Shown here one piece after another: positions 1 to 7,710 of a stretch of DNA of 64,000 nt. The DNA lies in assembly GCA_038040325.1 (NCBI GenBank), contig JBBPIM010000001.1, forward strand, positions 62,001 to 126,000. The letters are read 5' to 3'. The translations under genes and the position numbers were made by a program. The DNA comes from Mayfieldus profundus (GTDB lineage: Bacteria > Actinomycetota > Thermoleophilia > Solirubrobacterales > 70-9). Each line of letters opens with the position of its first letter. Positions within the stretch are counted from its first letter, which is position 1. The notes beneath the pieces were generated by a model. The model searched no databases, was not told the DNA's origin, and saw nothing but the letters and a program-made list of their open reading frames with translations.

Positions 1-170
1 CGGCGGCGGGACCGTCCGGGGACGAGCCTGGACTAAGTTATTTTCAGATTCCCCATCTGGGGCCGATCCCTCTTTGCCCCTCTCCTTTGCCCCTCTCGCC
101 TTTCTCCCATATCCAGGGGCTGGACAGTCAACTCCCTGGCCTTCGGAGTGTATAGCGCGAAAGAGGGCCG
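1..170. other. Gene-free left edge of the window
   Basis: I see no convincing gene here. A short hairpin (CCCC-ATCT-GGGG) lies at 51-62 in a locally AT-richer patch. The only open frame, from 74 on the plus strand, is proline-rich and antisense to the next gene. Confidence 0.4.
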
Positions 171-521
171 TCAACCCCCAACCGCTGGCTGCCGAGCCAG
201 TCTTCGCTCGATCACCTCGATCGCGATCACGCTGCCCAGCGGGCCCACCGGAGTGAGGGTCGCGGCCAGCAGCCACCAGGGCGCCTCGTAGCGCAGGACC
301 GCCGCGAGGATCAGCAGGCAGAGGCCGATGTAGCCGATTCCGTGGGTGAGCCCGAAGACAAAGGTCTCGGTCTCGAACCCGGGCAGCAGCCAGAACACCA
401 GCAGCGCCGCGAAGATCGCCAGCTCGATCCAGGACGCCCGCTTGACCCACTCGAAGAGCGGGCCGGGGACGGGCTTGCGCAGGCCGTCGGAAGCGGTCGC
501 CATCAGGCCCACCTTAGCCAC
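171..521 (-). CDS. DUF3817 family small integral membrane protein
   Basis: This 116-residue protein has three predicted membrane segments, at roughly residues 33-50, 58-78 and 82-102. The layout, with a WIELAIFAALL first helix, a G-H-G-IGYIG loop and a short basic tail, matches DUF3817 proteins common in Actinobacteria. Their function is unknown; some sit next to transporters or dehydrogenases. An internal Met at residue 7 is an alternative start. It lies downstream of the 2-oxoglutarate dehydrogenase gene on the same strand, 214 nt away, so co-transcription is possible but not shown. Family assignment is by recognition of the sequence pattern. Confidence 0.75.
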   Translation of the reverse strand: MAKVGLMATASDGLRKPVPGPLFEWVKRASWIELAIFAALLVFWLLPGFETETFVFGLTHGIGYIGLCLLILAAVLRYEAPWWLLAATLTPVGPLGSVIAIEVIERRLARQPAVGG

Positions 522-735
522 GGGTCTCGCCCACCTGTCGAAGCGCGCCGGCCCTCATCCTGTACAGCTGGCCATAGGCCACGCACGCCGGTCGCGCGAA
601 CATCTCCGGCATGAATCCACCGATCGCAAGCACAGACGGACCGCCGCGCCCCAAGCGCCGCCTGGTCGCGGTGATCGTGCCGCGGCCCGCCGGCTCCAAG
701 CCGCCGGCCGGCACGGTCGCAGCCACCGCGCGCCG

Positions 736-3700
736 CTAGTCGGTCTCCGCCGGCTCCGGGGTAAGCGCCGAGAGCACGATGCGCTCCTGCTCTCTCGCGT
801 GGGCGACCGAGTACCCCTCGCCCGGACTGGCGCGCTCCGGGCGCCCGATGTAGCCGAGCTCGATTCCGTCCGGCAGCAGCTCCGGCATGCGCCGCCAGAA
901 CACCTTCCAGGCGCCCATGTTCTTAGGCTCCTCCTGGACCCAGACGACCTCCTTCAGGTTCGGGTAGGAGGAGATCAGCTCGCTGAGCTGGTCGCGGGCG
1001 AACGGGTAGAGCAGCTCCACCCTCGCGACGGCGACGCTGGTGGCGCCCTCGCGACGCTCGATGGCGTCCATGTCGTAGTAGATCTTGCCGCTGCAGAGCA
1101 CCAGCCTCTCCACGGCGTCGTGGCGCTCGGTCGCGCGCGGGTCGTCGAGCACGAAGTGGAACTCGCCGCCGGTCAGCTCCTCGAGGCCGGAGGCCGCTCC
1201 GGGCAGCCGCAGCAACCCCTTGGGCGTGAACACGACCAGCGGCCGCGCCTTGCGGATCAGGGCCTGGCGCCGCAGAAGGTGGAAGTACTGCGCCGCGGTG
1301 CTCGGGTTGGCGATCCGGATGTTGCCCTCCGCGGCGAGCGCCAGGAAGCGCTCGATGCGGGCGCTCGAGTGCTCCGGGCCTGAGCCCTCATAGCCGTGGG
1401 GAAGCAGCAGGGTGAGGCGCTTCGTCTGCCCCCACTTCGCCTCTCCGGAGACGATGAAGCTGTCGATGATCACCTGACCCGCGTTCGCGAAGTCTCCGAA
1501 CTGCGCCTCCCAGAGGATCAGCGAATCCGGCTCGGCGGCCGAGTAGCCGTACTCGAAGCCGAGGCAGGCTGCCTCGGAGAGCGGGCTGTTGTGCAGCTCG
1601 AAGGGGGCGCCGGCGTCGGCGAGGTTCTGCATCGGGCAGTACTTCAGGCCGGTCTTCTCGTCGTGGAGGACGAGGTGGCGGTGCGAGAAAGTGCCGCGCT
1701 CGGTGTCCTGGCCGGTGAGGCGGACATGGACACCCTCGGTAAGCAGCGAGGCGAAGGCGAGCGACTCGGCATGCCCGAACTCGATACCGCCCTGGTCGAG
1801 CGAGTCGGTGCGCTTCATCAAGGGCTTTCGAAGCTTGCGATGGATGGTGAAGCTGTCCGGGACCGTGAGCAGCTCCTCGTTCAGAGCCCGTAGCTTCTTC
1901 TCGTCTACGGTGGTATCGACCCGGGGGCTGGCGCTGCGGTCGAGCTCGCCGGTGCCGGTCGTCGCAGTGGGGTCCTCGTATTCCCCCGCCTCCATCTTCT
2001 CCCGCAGGCGCTTCAGCGCCGTCGCCATCTCCTCGTGGCGGCGCTTGGCCTCGGCATCGACCTCATCGGCCGAGACGACGCCGTCGCCGATCAGCTTCTC
2101 CGCGTAGATCTCGGAAACAGGCCGGTGCTGCTTGATCATCGCGGCCATCAGCGGCTGCGTGTAGGCGGGCTCGTCTGTCTCGTTGTGGCCGTAGCGGCGA
2201 TACCCGATCACGTCGATCACGACGTCGCGTCCCCAGCGCTCCCGGTAGGCCATGGCCAGCCGCACGGCCGCCACGCAGGCCTCGGCGTCGTCGGCGTTCA
2301 CGTGCACGATCGGGACGTTGAAGCCCTTCGCCATGTCCGCGGCGTACGGAGTGGAGCGTCCCTCCTGCGGATCGGTGGTGAATCCGATCTGGTTGTCCTG
2401 GATGATGTGGATCGTGCCGCCGGTCGTGTAGCCCTCCAGCGCCTGCAGGTTCAACGTCTCGGCGACCACGCCCTGGCCAGGGAATGCCGCGTCGCCGTGC
2501 AACAGCACCGCCACGGCGGCCTGGGGGTTGTGCTCGAGATTGGCCCCGTCGCGCTCGCTCTGGGCGGCGCGCGCTGCGCCGGTGACGACCGGATCGACGA
2601 ACTCGAGATGGCTCGGGTTGGGGTACAGGCCCACGTCGATCTCCTCGCCACCCGGCGCCTTGAAGGTCCCGCTGTGCCCGTAGTGGTACTTGACGTCGCC
2701 GGTGCCGCCGTGCGGGATTGCGGCAACCGCCTTCACGGCCTCGATCGCCTTCGAGCCCTCGAACTCGGCGAAGATCGACTCCACCGGGCGACCCAGCGTG
2801 TGGGCGAGGACGCTGAGCCGGCCGCGGTGCGCCATCCCGAACACCACCTCGTCGGCGCCGGCGCGCGCGGCGATGGTCGCGATCTCGTCCAGCATCGGCA
2901 CGATCGCGTCCAACCCCTCGATCGAGAACATCTTCTGGCCCAGGTAGGCCTTCTCGATGAAGCGCTCGAACTGGAAGACGTCGATCAGCCGCCCGAGCAG
3001 GGACTTGCGCTCCTCGGCAGTGAGCCCCTGGCGGTGGGCGCCGGTCTCGATCATTTCGCGCAGCCACACGCGCTGCTGGTGCGAGGAGAGGTGCTCGAAC
3101 TGGTAGCCCATCGTGCCGCCGTAGACCTCGCGCATCCGCGGAAACGCCTCCAGCAGGGTCTCGCCGGGCACGCCGATGCGAAGGATCGAGGCCGGGATCT
3201 GCGACATCAGCTCCGGGGTCAGGTTGAGGTTCTCCGGCTGCAACGCCGGGTCCCCCTTGGGCTCGGCGCCGAGCGGGTCCAGCCGCGCGGCCAGGTGTCC
3301 GTGCGTGCGGTAGGCCTTCAGCAGCGAGGTCGCCGCTTGCACGGCCTGCAGCACCTCCTCGCTGGGACTCGCCTCCACCGCCGCCTGCTGCGGGGCGCCG
3401 GCGCCGAGGGGCGGCGCCGAGGCAGAGGCCGGGTGTGCGGTCGAGACGACGCTCGGCTCGACGCCGAGGTCGTGCGCGACCGCCTCGTAGAAGTCGTCCT
3501 CCCCCTGCAGCAGCTGCTCGAGGCGGCGCAGGAACGACCCGGACTCGGCGCCCTGGATGATGCGGTGGTCGTAGGTCGACGTCATCGTCATCACCTTCGA
3601 GATCCCGAGCTGCTTGATGCGGTCGGGCGAGGCATGCGCCCATTCCGGCGGATAGGCGATCGAGCCGGTGGCGATGATGGTTCCCTGGCCCGTGAGCAGG

Positions 3701-5142
3701 CGCGGGACCGAGGCGATCGTCCCCAGGCCCCCCGGGTTGGTCAGGGAGATGTTCGTGTCCTGGAAGTCGTCGGCGGTGAGCTTGTTCTCCCGCGTCTTGG
3801 TGATCAGCTCCTCGTAGTAGGTGTGAAAGCCCTTGAAGTCGAGGTTGTCGGCGCCCTTGATGCAGGGGACCATCAGGCTGCGCGAGCCGTCCTTCCGCTC
3901 CACGTCGACGGCAATGCCGAGGTTGACGGGGTTGTGCTCGACCACGTGGGGCTTGCCGTCGCGCTCCTCGTAGACACGCACCATCACCGGCCACTCGGTC
4001 GCCGCCCGCACGATCGCCCAGGCGGCCAGATGCGTGAATGAGACCTTCATCCCGCGGTCCTTCAACACGCCGTTGAGCGCCTTGCGCTTGGCATCGAGGG
4101 TGTCGACCGGCAGCGTGCGGAACGAGGTCGCGGTCGGCACCGAGCGGCTCTCGTTCATCGCTTTGGCGAGCATCGCCGCGGGGCCCCGCAGCGGCTTCGC
4201 CTCGCCGGTGGCGGGCGCTGCCGCGGCCGGCGCGGCGCCGTCCCCTTCCGCGGCGGCAAGCACGTCCTCCTTGGTGATCTTGCCCCCGGCACCCGAGCCG
4301 TTCACCTTGCCGAGGTCGATGCCGCGGTCGGCGGCGATCCGCCGGGCGACCGGGGTGGCCTTGGCGCCGTCGCCGTCACTTTCCGCCCGCGTACTCGCTT
4401 CGCTCGGCGTCTCCTCGTCCGTCGCGGGAGCCGCGGCCCTGGCGCCGTCGCCTGACGAAGCGGTGCCGGACGGGTCCATTTCCGCCAGGACCGCGCCGAC
4501 CGCGACCGTGTCATCGGGATCGCCGACGATCTTCGTGATCACGCCGCCGGCCGGAGCCGGCACCTCGGCGTCGACCTTGTCGGTGGAGACCTCGACAACG
4601 GTCTGTCCCTCCTCGACAGCGTCCCCTCCCGAGACATGCCACTCGAGGATCGTGCCCTCGGTGACCGACTCGCCCATCTCGGGCATCACGATCTGAAGCG
4701 CGCCCTCGGCGGTGGTGGCTCCGGCGCTTACGCTGGCGTCGTCGGTGGTCGCCGCCTGCGGACCGTCGTCTTCTTCTTCGCCCGCCGGTTCCTCCTCCGC
4801 CGAGGAGGGAGCGGCCGACTCCTGAGCGGCCTCCTGCGGTGAGGTGTCGGCCTCAGGGCCGGCACCATTGCCCGCGGAATCGCCACCACCCTCGCCGGGC
4901 TCCATCTCGGCCAAAGCGGCGCCGACCGGCACCGTCTCGTCGACCTGTACGAGGAGCTTCGTGATCACCCCGCCGGCCGGAGCCGGCACCTCGGCGTCGA
5001 CCTTGTCGGTGGAGACCTCGACAACGGTCTGTCCCTCCTCGACCGCGTCCCCTTCGGAGACATGCCACTCCAGAACGGTGCCCTCACTCACCGACTCGCC
5101 CATCTCGGGCATCTGGATCTCGACGGTGGCCGTCTTCGCCAT
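736..5142 (-). CDS. kgd: Fused 2-oxoglutarate dehydrogenase E2-E1 with two lipoyl domains
   Basis: This 1468-residue enzyme decarboxylates 2-oxoglutarate (thiamine-diphosphate E1) and transfers succinyl to CoA (E2) in the TCA cycle. Domains in order: lipoyl 1 (about 1-82, STDK lysine 47), an acidic Ala/Glu linker, lipoyl 2 (about 148-225, lysine 189), a peripheral subunit-binding domain (about 262-297), the E2 acyltransferase core (about 318-550, DHRIIQG with His526) and the E1 region (from about 600; GDAAFPGQG near 883 begins the ThDP motif, ending at DNQIG). Mycobacterial/corynebacterial Kgd/OdhA is about 1220-1260 residues and lacks lipoyl and subunit-binding domains, so this version is a nearly complete E2 fused to E1. 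No E3 gene is in the window. The start ATG has an AGGCGG-like site upstream. Confidence 0.95.
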   Translation of the reverse strand: MAKTATVEIQMPEMGESVSEGTVLEWHVSEGDAVEEGQTVVEVSTDKVDAEVPAPAGGVITKLLVQVDETVPVGAALAEMEPGEGGGDSAGNGAGPEADTSPQEAAQESAAPSSAEEEPAGEEEDDGPQAATTDDASVSAGATTAEGALQIVMPEMGESVTEGTILEWHVSGGDAVEEGQTVVEVSTDKVDAEVPAPAGGVITKIVGDPDDTVAVGAVLAEMDPSGTASSGDGARAAAPATDEETPSEASTRAESDGDGAKATPVARRIAADRGIDLGKVNGSGAGGKITKEDVLAAAEGDGAAPAAAAPATGEAKPLRGPAAMLAKAMNESRSVPTATSFRTLPVDTLDAKRKALNGVLKDRGMKVSFTHLAAWAIVRAATEWPVMVRVYEERDGKPHVVEHNPVNLGIAVDVERKDGSRSLMVPCIKGADNLDFKGFHTYYEELITKTRENKLTADDFQDTNISLTNPGGLGTIASVPRLLTGQGTIIATGSIAYPPEWAHASPDRIKQLGISKVMTMTSTYDHRIIQGAESGSFLRRLEQLLQGEDDFYEAVAHDLGVEPSVVSTAHPASASAPPLGAGAPQQAAVEASPSEEVLQAVQAATSLLKAYRTHGHLAARLDPLGAEPKGDPALQPENLNLTPELMSQIPASILRIGVPGETLLEAFPRMREVYGGTMGYQFEHLSSHQQRVWLREMIETGAHRQGLTAEERKSLLGRLIDVFQFERFIEKAYLGQKMFSIEGLDAIVPMLDEIATIAARAGADEVVFGMAHRGRLSVLAHTLGRPVESIFAEFEGSKAIEAVKAVAAIPHGGTGDVKYHYGHSGTFKAPGGEEIDVGLYPNPSHLEFVDPVVTGAARAAQSERDGANLEHNPQAAVAVLLHGDAAFPGQGVVAETLNLQALEGYTTGGTIHIIQDNQIGFTTDPQEGRSTPYAADMAKGFNVPIVHVNADDAEACVAAVRLAMAYRERWGRDVVIDVIGYRRYGHNETDEPAYTQPLMAAMIKQHRPVSEIYAEKLIGDGVVSADEVDAEAKRRHEEMATALKRLREKMEAGEYEDPTATTGTGELDRSASPRVDTTVDEKKLRALNEELLTVPDSFTIHRKLRKPLMKRTDSLDQGGIEFGHAESLAFASLLTEGVHVRLTGQDTERGTFSHRHLVLHDEKTGLKYCPMQNLADAGAPFELHNSPLSEAACLGFEYGYSAAEPDSLILWEAQFGDFANAGQVIIDSFIVSGEAKWGQTKRLTLLLPHGYEGSGPEHSSARIERFLALAAEGNIRIANPSTAAQYFHLLRRQALIRKARPLVVFTPKGLLRLPGAASGLEELTGGEFHFVLDDPRATERHDAVERLVLCSGKIYYDMDAIERREGATSVAVARVELLYPFARDQLSELISSYPNLKEVVWVQEEPKNMGAWKVFWRRMPELLPDGIELGYIGRPERASPGEGYSVAHAREQERIVLSALTPEPAETD
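4531..4687 (-). repeat. Lipoyl-domain direct repeat, copy 2 (second lipoyl domain)
   Basis: This 157-bp segment repeats at 4957-5113 with about 11 mismatches by eye. It includes a 74-bp uninterrupted identity (4544-4617 against 4970-5043), in which synonymous positions also match. Confidence 0.9.
4957..5113 (-). repeat. Lipoyl-domain direct repeat, copy 1 (first lipoyl domain)
   Basis: Partner of 4531-4687, offset 426 bp. It encodes the part of lipoyl domain 1 that carries the lipoyl-lysine turn. Confidence 0.9.
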
Positions 5143-5184
5143 CCGCCTACGAGTCTATGCGACGCGATCCCCCGGCGCGAAGGG

Positions 5185-5214
5185 GCGCAAACCCGCTTGC
5201 CAAGCGGATTGCGC
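5185..5214 (-). terminator. Hairpin between the zinc-ribbon gene and kgd
   Basis: An outer stem GCGCAA/TTGCGC encloses an inner stem CCGCTT/AAGCGG (5193-5198/5202-5207) with a GCC loop. It lies just after the stop of the zinc-ribbon gene on the minus strand. There is no long T-run, so it could be a terminator or an RNA-processing hairpin. Confidence 0.4.
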
Positions 5215-5236
5215 GGTTTCCCCGGGCTGCGGGCCG

Positions 5237-5533
5237 CTAGGCCAGCCGCGCGACGAGGTACGCCTCGTTGGCGACGGTGTCGAAGATGTCGCGGACGAGG
5301 AACTCGCGCGCCCTGGCGGTGTGGCCGCAGAACCCGCAGTCGACCCTCGAGCCGGCGGGAAGCGGATAGGCGATCACGACCGGGGCATCGCACTCGGGGC
5401 AGACCAGCGCGCCGTGTGCGATCACCTGGATTCCGTCGCGGGAGACCTGCCACTCGTGGCGGATGTCGGCGGCGCGGACCTTTCGCTCTCCCGGGAGCGG
5501 CTCGCGCTCGAATGGATCGAGGTGAAGCGCCAT
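5237..5533 (-). CDS. Small zinc-ribbon protein, function unknown
   Basis: This 98-residue protein starts at an internal Met (MALHLDPFERE). The longer frame to 5590 would reach into the start of the divergent reductase and is proline-rich and unconvincing. The C-terminal half has two Cys pairs (CPEC and CGFCG), a probable structural zinc ribbon, followed by an amphipathic tail ending in YLVARLA. No catalytic motif is visible. It lies upstream of kgd on the same strand, with a 94-nt gap that contains a hairpin. I do not recognise a named family. Confidence 0.65.
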   Translation of the reverse strand: MALHLDPFEREPLPGERKVRAADIRHEWQVSRDGIQVIAHGALVCPECDAPVVIAYPLPAGSRVDCGFCGHTARAREFLVRDIFDTVANEAYLVARLA

Positions 5534-5589
5534 CCCCCAGAGTGTAGGGTGCGGCCGAGGGAAGAAAGACGGACTTTGCGGGGCAACCA

Positions 5590-7710
5590 ATGAACTACTT
5601 CGTCACCGGCGCGACGGGCTTCATCGGCCGCAATCTCGTCGAGCAGCTGCTGAAGCGCGACGGGACCGTGTACGTGCTGGTGCGCGAGGGCTCCAAGGGA
5701 CGGCTCGAGGAGCTGAGAGGCCGCTGGGGCGTGGACGAGGACCGCGTCGTCGCGGTGGTTGGAGACCTCTCCCAGCCCAAGCTCGGAGTCTCCGAGGAGG
5801 ACGCCGCGAAGCTGAGGGGGAAAATCGACCACTTCTTCCACCTCGCGGCGATCTACGACATGACCGCCGACGCGGAGAGCCAGAAGCTGTCCAACATCGA
5901 GGGGACGCGCCACGCGGTAGAGCTGGCCGAGGAGATCGAGGCCGGCTGCTTTCACATGGTGAGCTCGATCGCCGCAGCCGGCCTCTATCACGGCACCTGG
6001 CGCGAGGACATGTTCGAGGAGGCGGAGAACCTCGACGTGAATCCCTACTTCCGCACCAAGCACGACTCGGAGGGCGTGGTGCGCTCCGAGTGCGAGCGGC
6101 CCTGGCGCGTCTACCGCCCCGGGATCGTCGTCGGCAATTCAGATACGGGCGAGATGGACAAGGTCGATGGGCCCTACTACTTCTTCAAGCTGATCCGGCG
6201 GATCCGGAATGCGGTGCCGCAGTGGATGCCGATGGTCGGTATCGAGGGGCGGGAGATCAACCTCGTGCCGGTCGACTTCGTGGTCCGGGCGATGGATCAC
6301 ATCGCGCATCAGGACGGCCTCGACGGCAGGGCCTTTCATCTCACCGATCCGCAGCCACCGAGCGCCGGACAGGTGATCGATGTCTTCGCTCGCGCCGCCA
6401 ACGCACCCCAGTCCTCGGTCCGCCTTCCGGCAGCGGTCCTCGAGGCAGCGGATCCGTTCGTACGCGTCGGCCTCTCCACCGTGCCGCTCGCCGGCGCGAT
6501 AGTCGATCGCACCCTCGCCGACTTCGGCATCCCTCGCGCGGTGCTGACCTATGTCAACTATCCGACCCACTTCGATTCTCGCCAGGCGCAGGCGGCCCTC
6601 TCGGACACCGACATCCGGGTGCCGCCGCTCGAGGCCTACGCAGACAAGCTCTGGGACTACTGGGAGCGGCATCTGGACCCGGACCTATTCGGCGATCGGA
6701 CGCTGATGGGAGCGGTCCGCGGCCGCCGGGGATTGATCAGCGGCGCCGCGCAGGTGATCGAGCAGCAAATCCCCGACGAGCTGCTGCGGTTTGGGAGGCG
6801 CATGCAGGGCTCGGTCTCGCTGGAGAAGGCGGTGCGGGGCCGCGTGGTGATGGTGACCGGCGCGTCGTCGGGCATCGGGCGATCGGCAGCCCTGAAGATC
6901 GCCGACGCCGGCGGCACCGTCCTGCTCGTCGCCCGCACTCCCGAGAAGCTCGAGGCGACCCGTGAGCAGATCGAGGCCGGCGGCGGCACCGCGTACGTGC
7001 ATCCCTGTGACCTCTCGGACATCGACGACCTCGACCGGATGGCCGACGAGGTTCTCGTCCAGCACGGCCACGTCGACGTCCTGGTCAACAACGCGGGGCG
7101 CTCGATCCGGCGCTCGATCGCCCTCTCCTACGACCGCTTCCACGACTTCGAGCGCACCATGCAGCTCAACTACTTCGGCGCGGTGAAGCTGATCCTCAAG
7201 CTGCTGCCGGTGATGCGGGAGCGGAAATCCGGCCAGATCATCAACATCAGCTCGATCGGCGTGCAGACCAATACCCCGCGCTTCTCGGCCTACGTAGCCT
7301 CGAAGGCGGCGCTGGATGCCTTCTCACGCTGCGTTGCCTCGGAGATCGTCGACGACGGAGTGAACATCACCACCATCAACATGCCGCTGGTCCGCACGCC
7401 GATGATCTCGCCTACGAAGATGTACAACCGCTTCCCCACGATCACACCGGAGAAGGCTGCCGACATGATCTGCGAGGCGATCATCCACAAGCCGAAGCGG
7501 ATCGCCACCCCGCTCGGGACGCTCGGCCAGCTGCTCTACGCCATCAACCCGAAGTCGATCGACTACATCCTCAACAGCGCCTACAAGCTCTTCCCCGACT
7601 CGAGCGCCGCGCGCGGTAAGGAGCGAAAGGCTCCTACCGAGGCGAAAGAAGAGGAAGCCTCGACCGAGCAGGTGGCCTTCGCCTACCTGATGCGGGGCGT
7701 GCACTGGTAG
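5590..7710 (+). CDS. Two-domain SDR fatty acyl-CoA reductase (alcohol-forming type)
   Basis: This 706-residue protein has two Rossmann domains. The N-terminal extended-SDR/epimerase half (about 1-370) has the NAD(P) motif GATGFIG at 7-13 and a Tyr-x-x-x-Lys pair in YFRTK. The C-terminal classical SDR (about 415-660) has GASSGIG and YVASK. This layout matches the roughly 650-residue acyl-CoA reductases of Marinobacter and mycobacteria (AcrA/FcrA type), which reduce acyl-CoA via the aldehyde to a fatty alcohol. The gene's TAG stop overlaps the predicted beginning of the following AGPS-like gene, which suggests the fatty alcohol is handed to ether-lipid synthesis. The acidic Lys/Glu-rich stretch before the C-terminus looks like a linker. 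The substrate is inferred. Confidence 0.85.
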   Translation: MNYFVTGATGFIGRNLVEQLLKRDGTVYVLVREGSKGRLEELRGRWGVDEDRVVAVVGDLSQPKLGVSEEDAAKLRGKIDHFFHLAAIYDMTADAESQKLSNIEGTRHAVELAEEIEAGCFHMVSSIAAAGLYHGTWREDMFEEAENLDVNPYFRTKHDSEGVVRSECERPWRVYRPGIVVGNSDTGEMDKVDGPYYFFKLIRRIRNAVPQWMPMVGIEGREINLVPVDFVVRAMDHIAHQDGLDGRAFHLTDPQPPSAGQVIDVFARAANAPQSSVRLPAAVLEAADPFVRVGLSTVPLAGAIVDRTLADFGIPRAVLTYVNYPTHFDSRQAQAALSDTDIRVPPLEAYADKLWDYWERHLDPDLFGDRTLMGAVRGRRGLISGAAQVIEQQIPDELLRFGRRMQGSVSLEKAVRGRVVMVTGASSGIGRSAALKIADAGGTVLLVARTPEKLEATREQIEAGGGTAYVHPCDLSDIDDLDRMADEVLVQHGHVDVLVNNAGRSIRRSIALSYDRFHDFERTMQLNYFGAVKLILKLLPVMRERKSGQIINISSIGVQTNTPRFSAYVASKAALDAFSRCVASEIVDDGVNITTINMPLVRTPMISPTKMYNRFPTITPEKAADMICEAIIHKPKRIATPLGTLGQLLYAINPKSIDYILNSAYKLFPDSSAARGKERKAPTEAKEEEASTEQVAFAYLMRGVHW

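Noticed and set aside
514..726. A 70-codon minus-strand frame between DUF3817 and kgd
   Set aside because: Low-complexity Gly/Arg sequence, overlapping the DUF3817 start with no motif.
611..739. A 42-codon plus-strand open frame
   Set aside because: No ribosome-binding site and no family similarity; it overlaps the end of kgd.
2035..4041. Long plus-strand open frame antisense to kgd
   Set aside because: It is a shadow of the strongly supported minus-strand kgd gene: His/Asp/Arg-rich low-complexity sequence with no domain.
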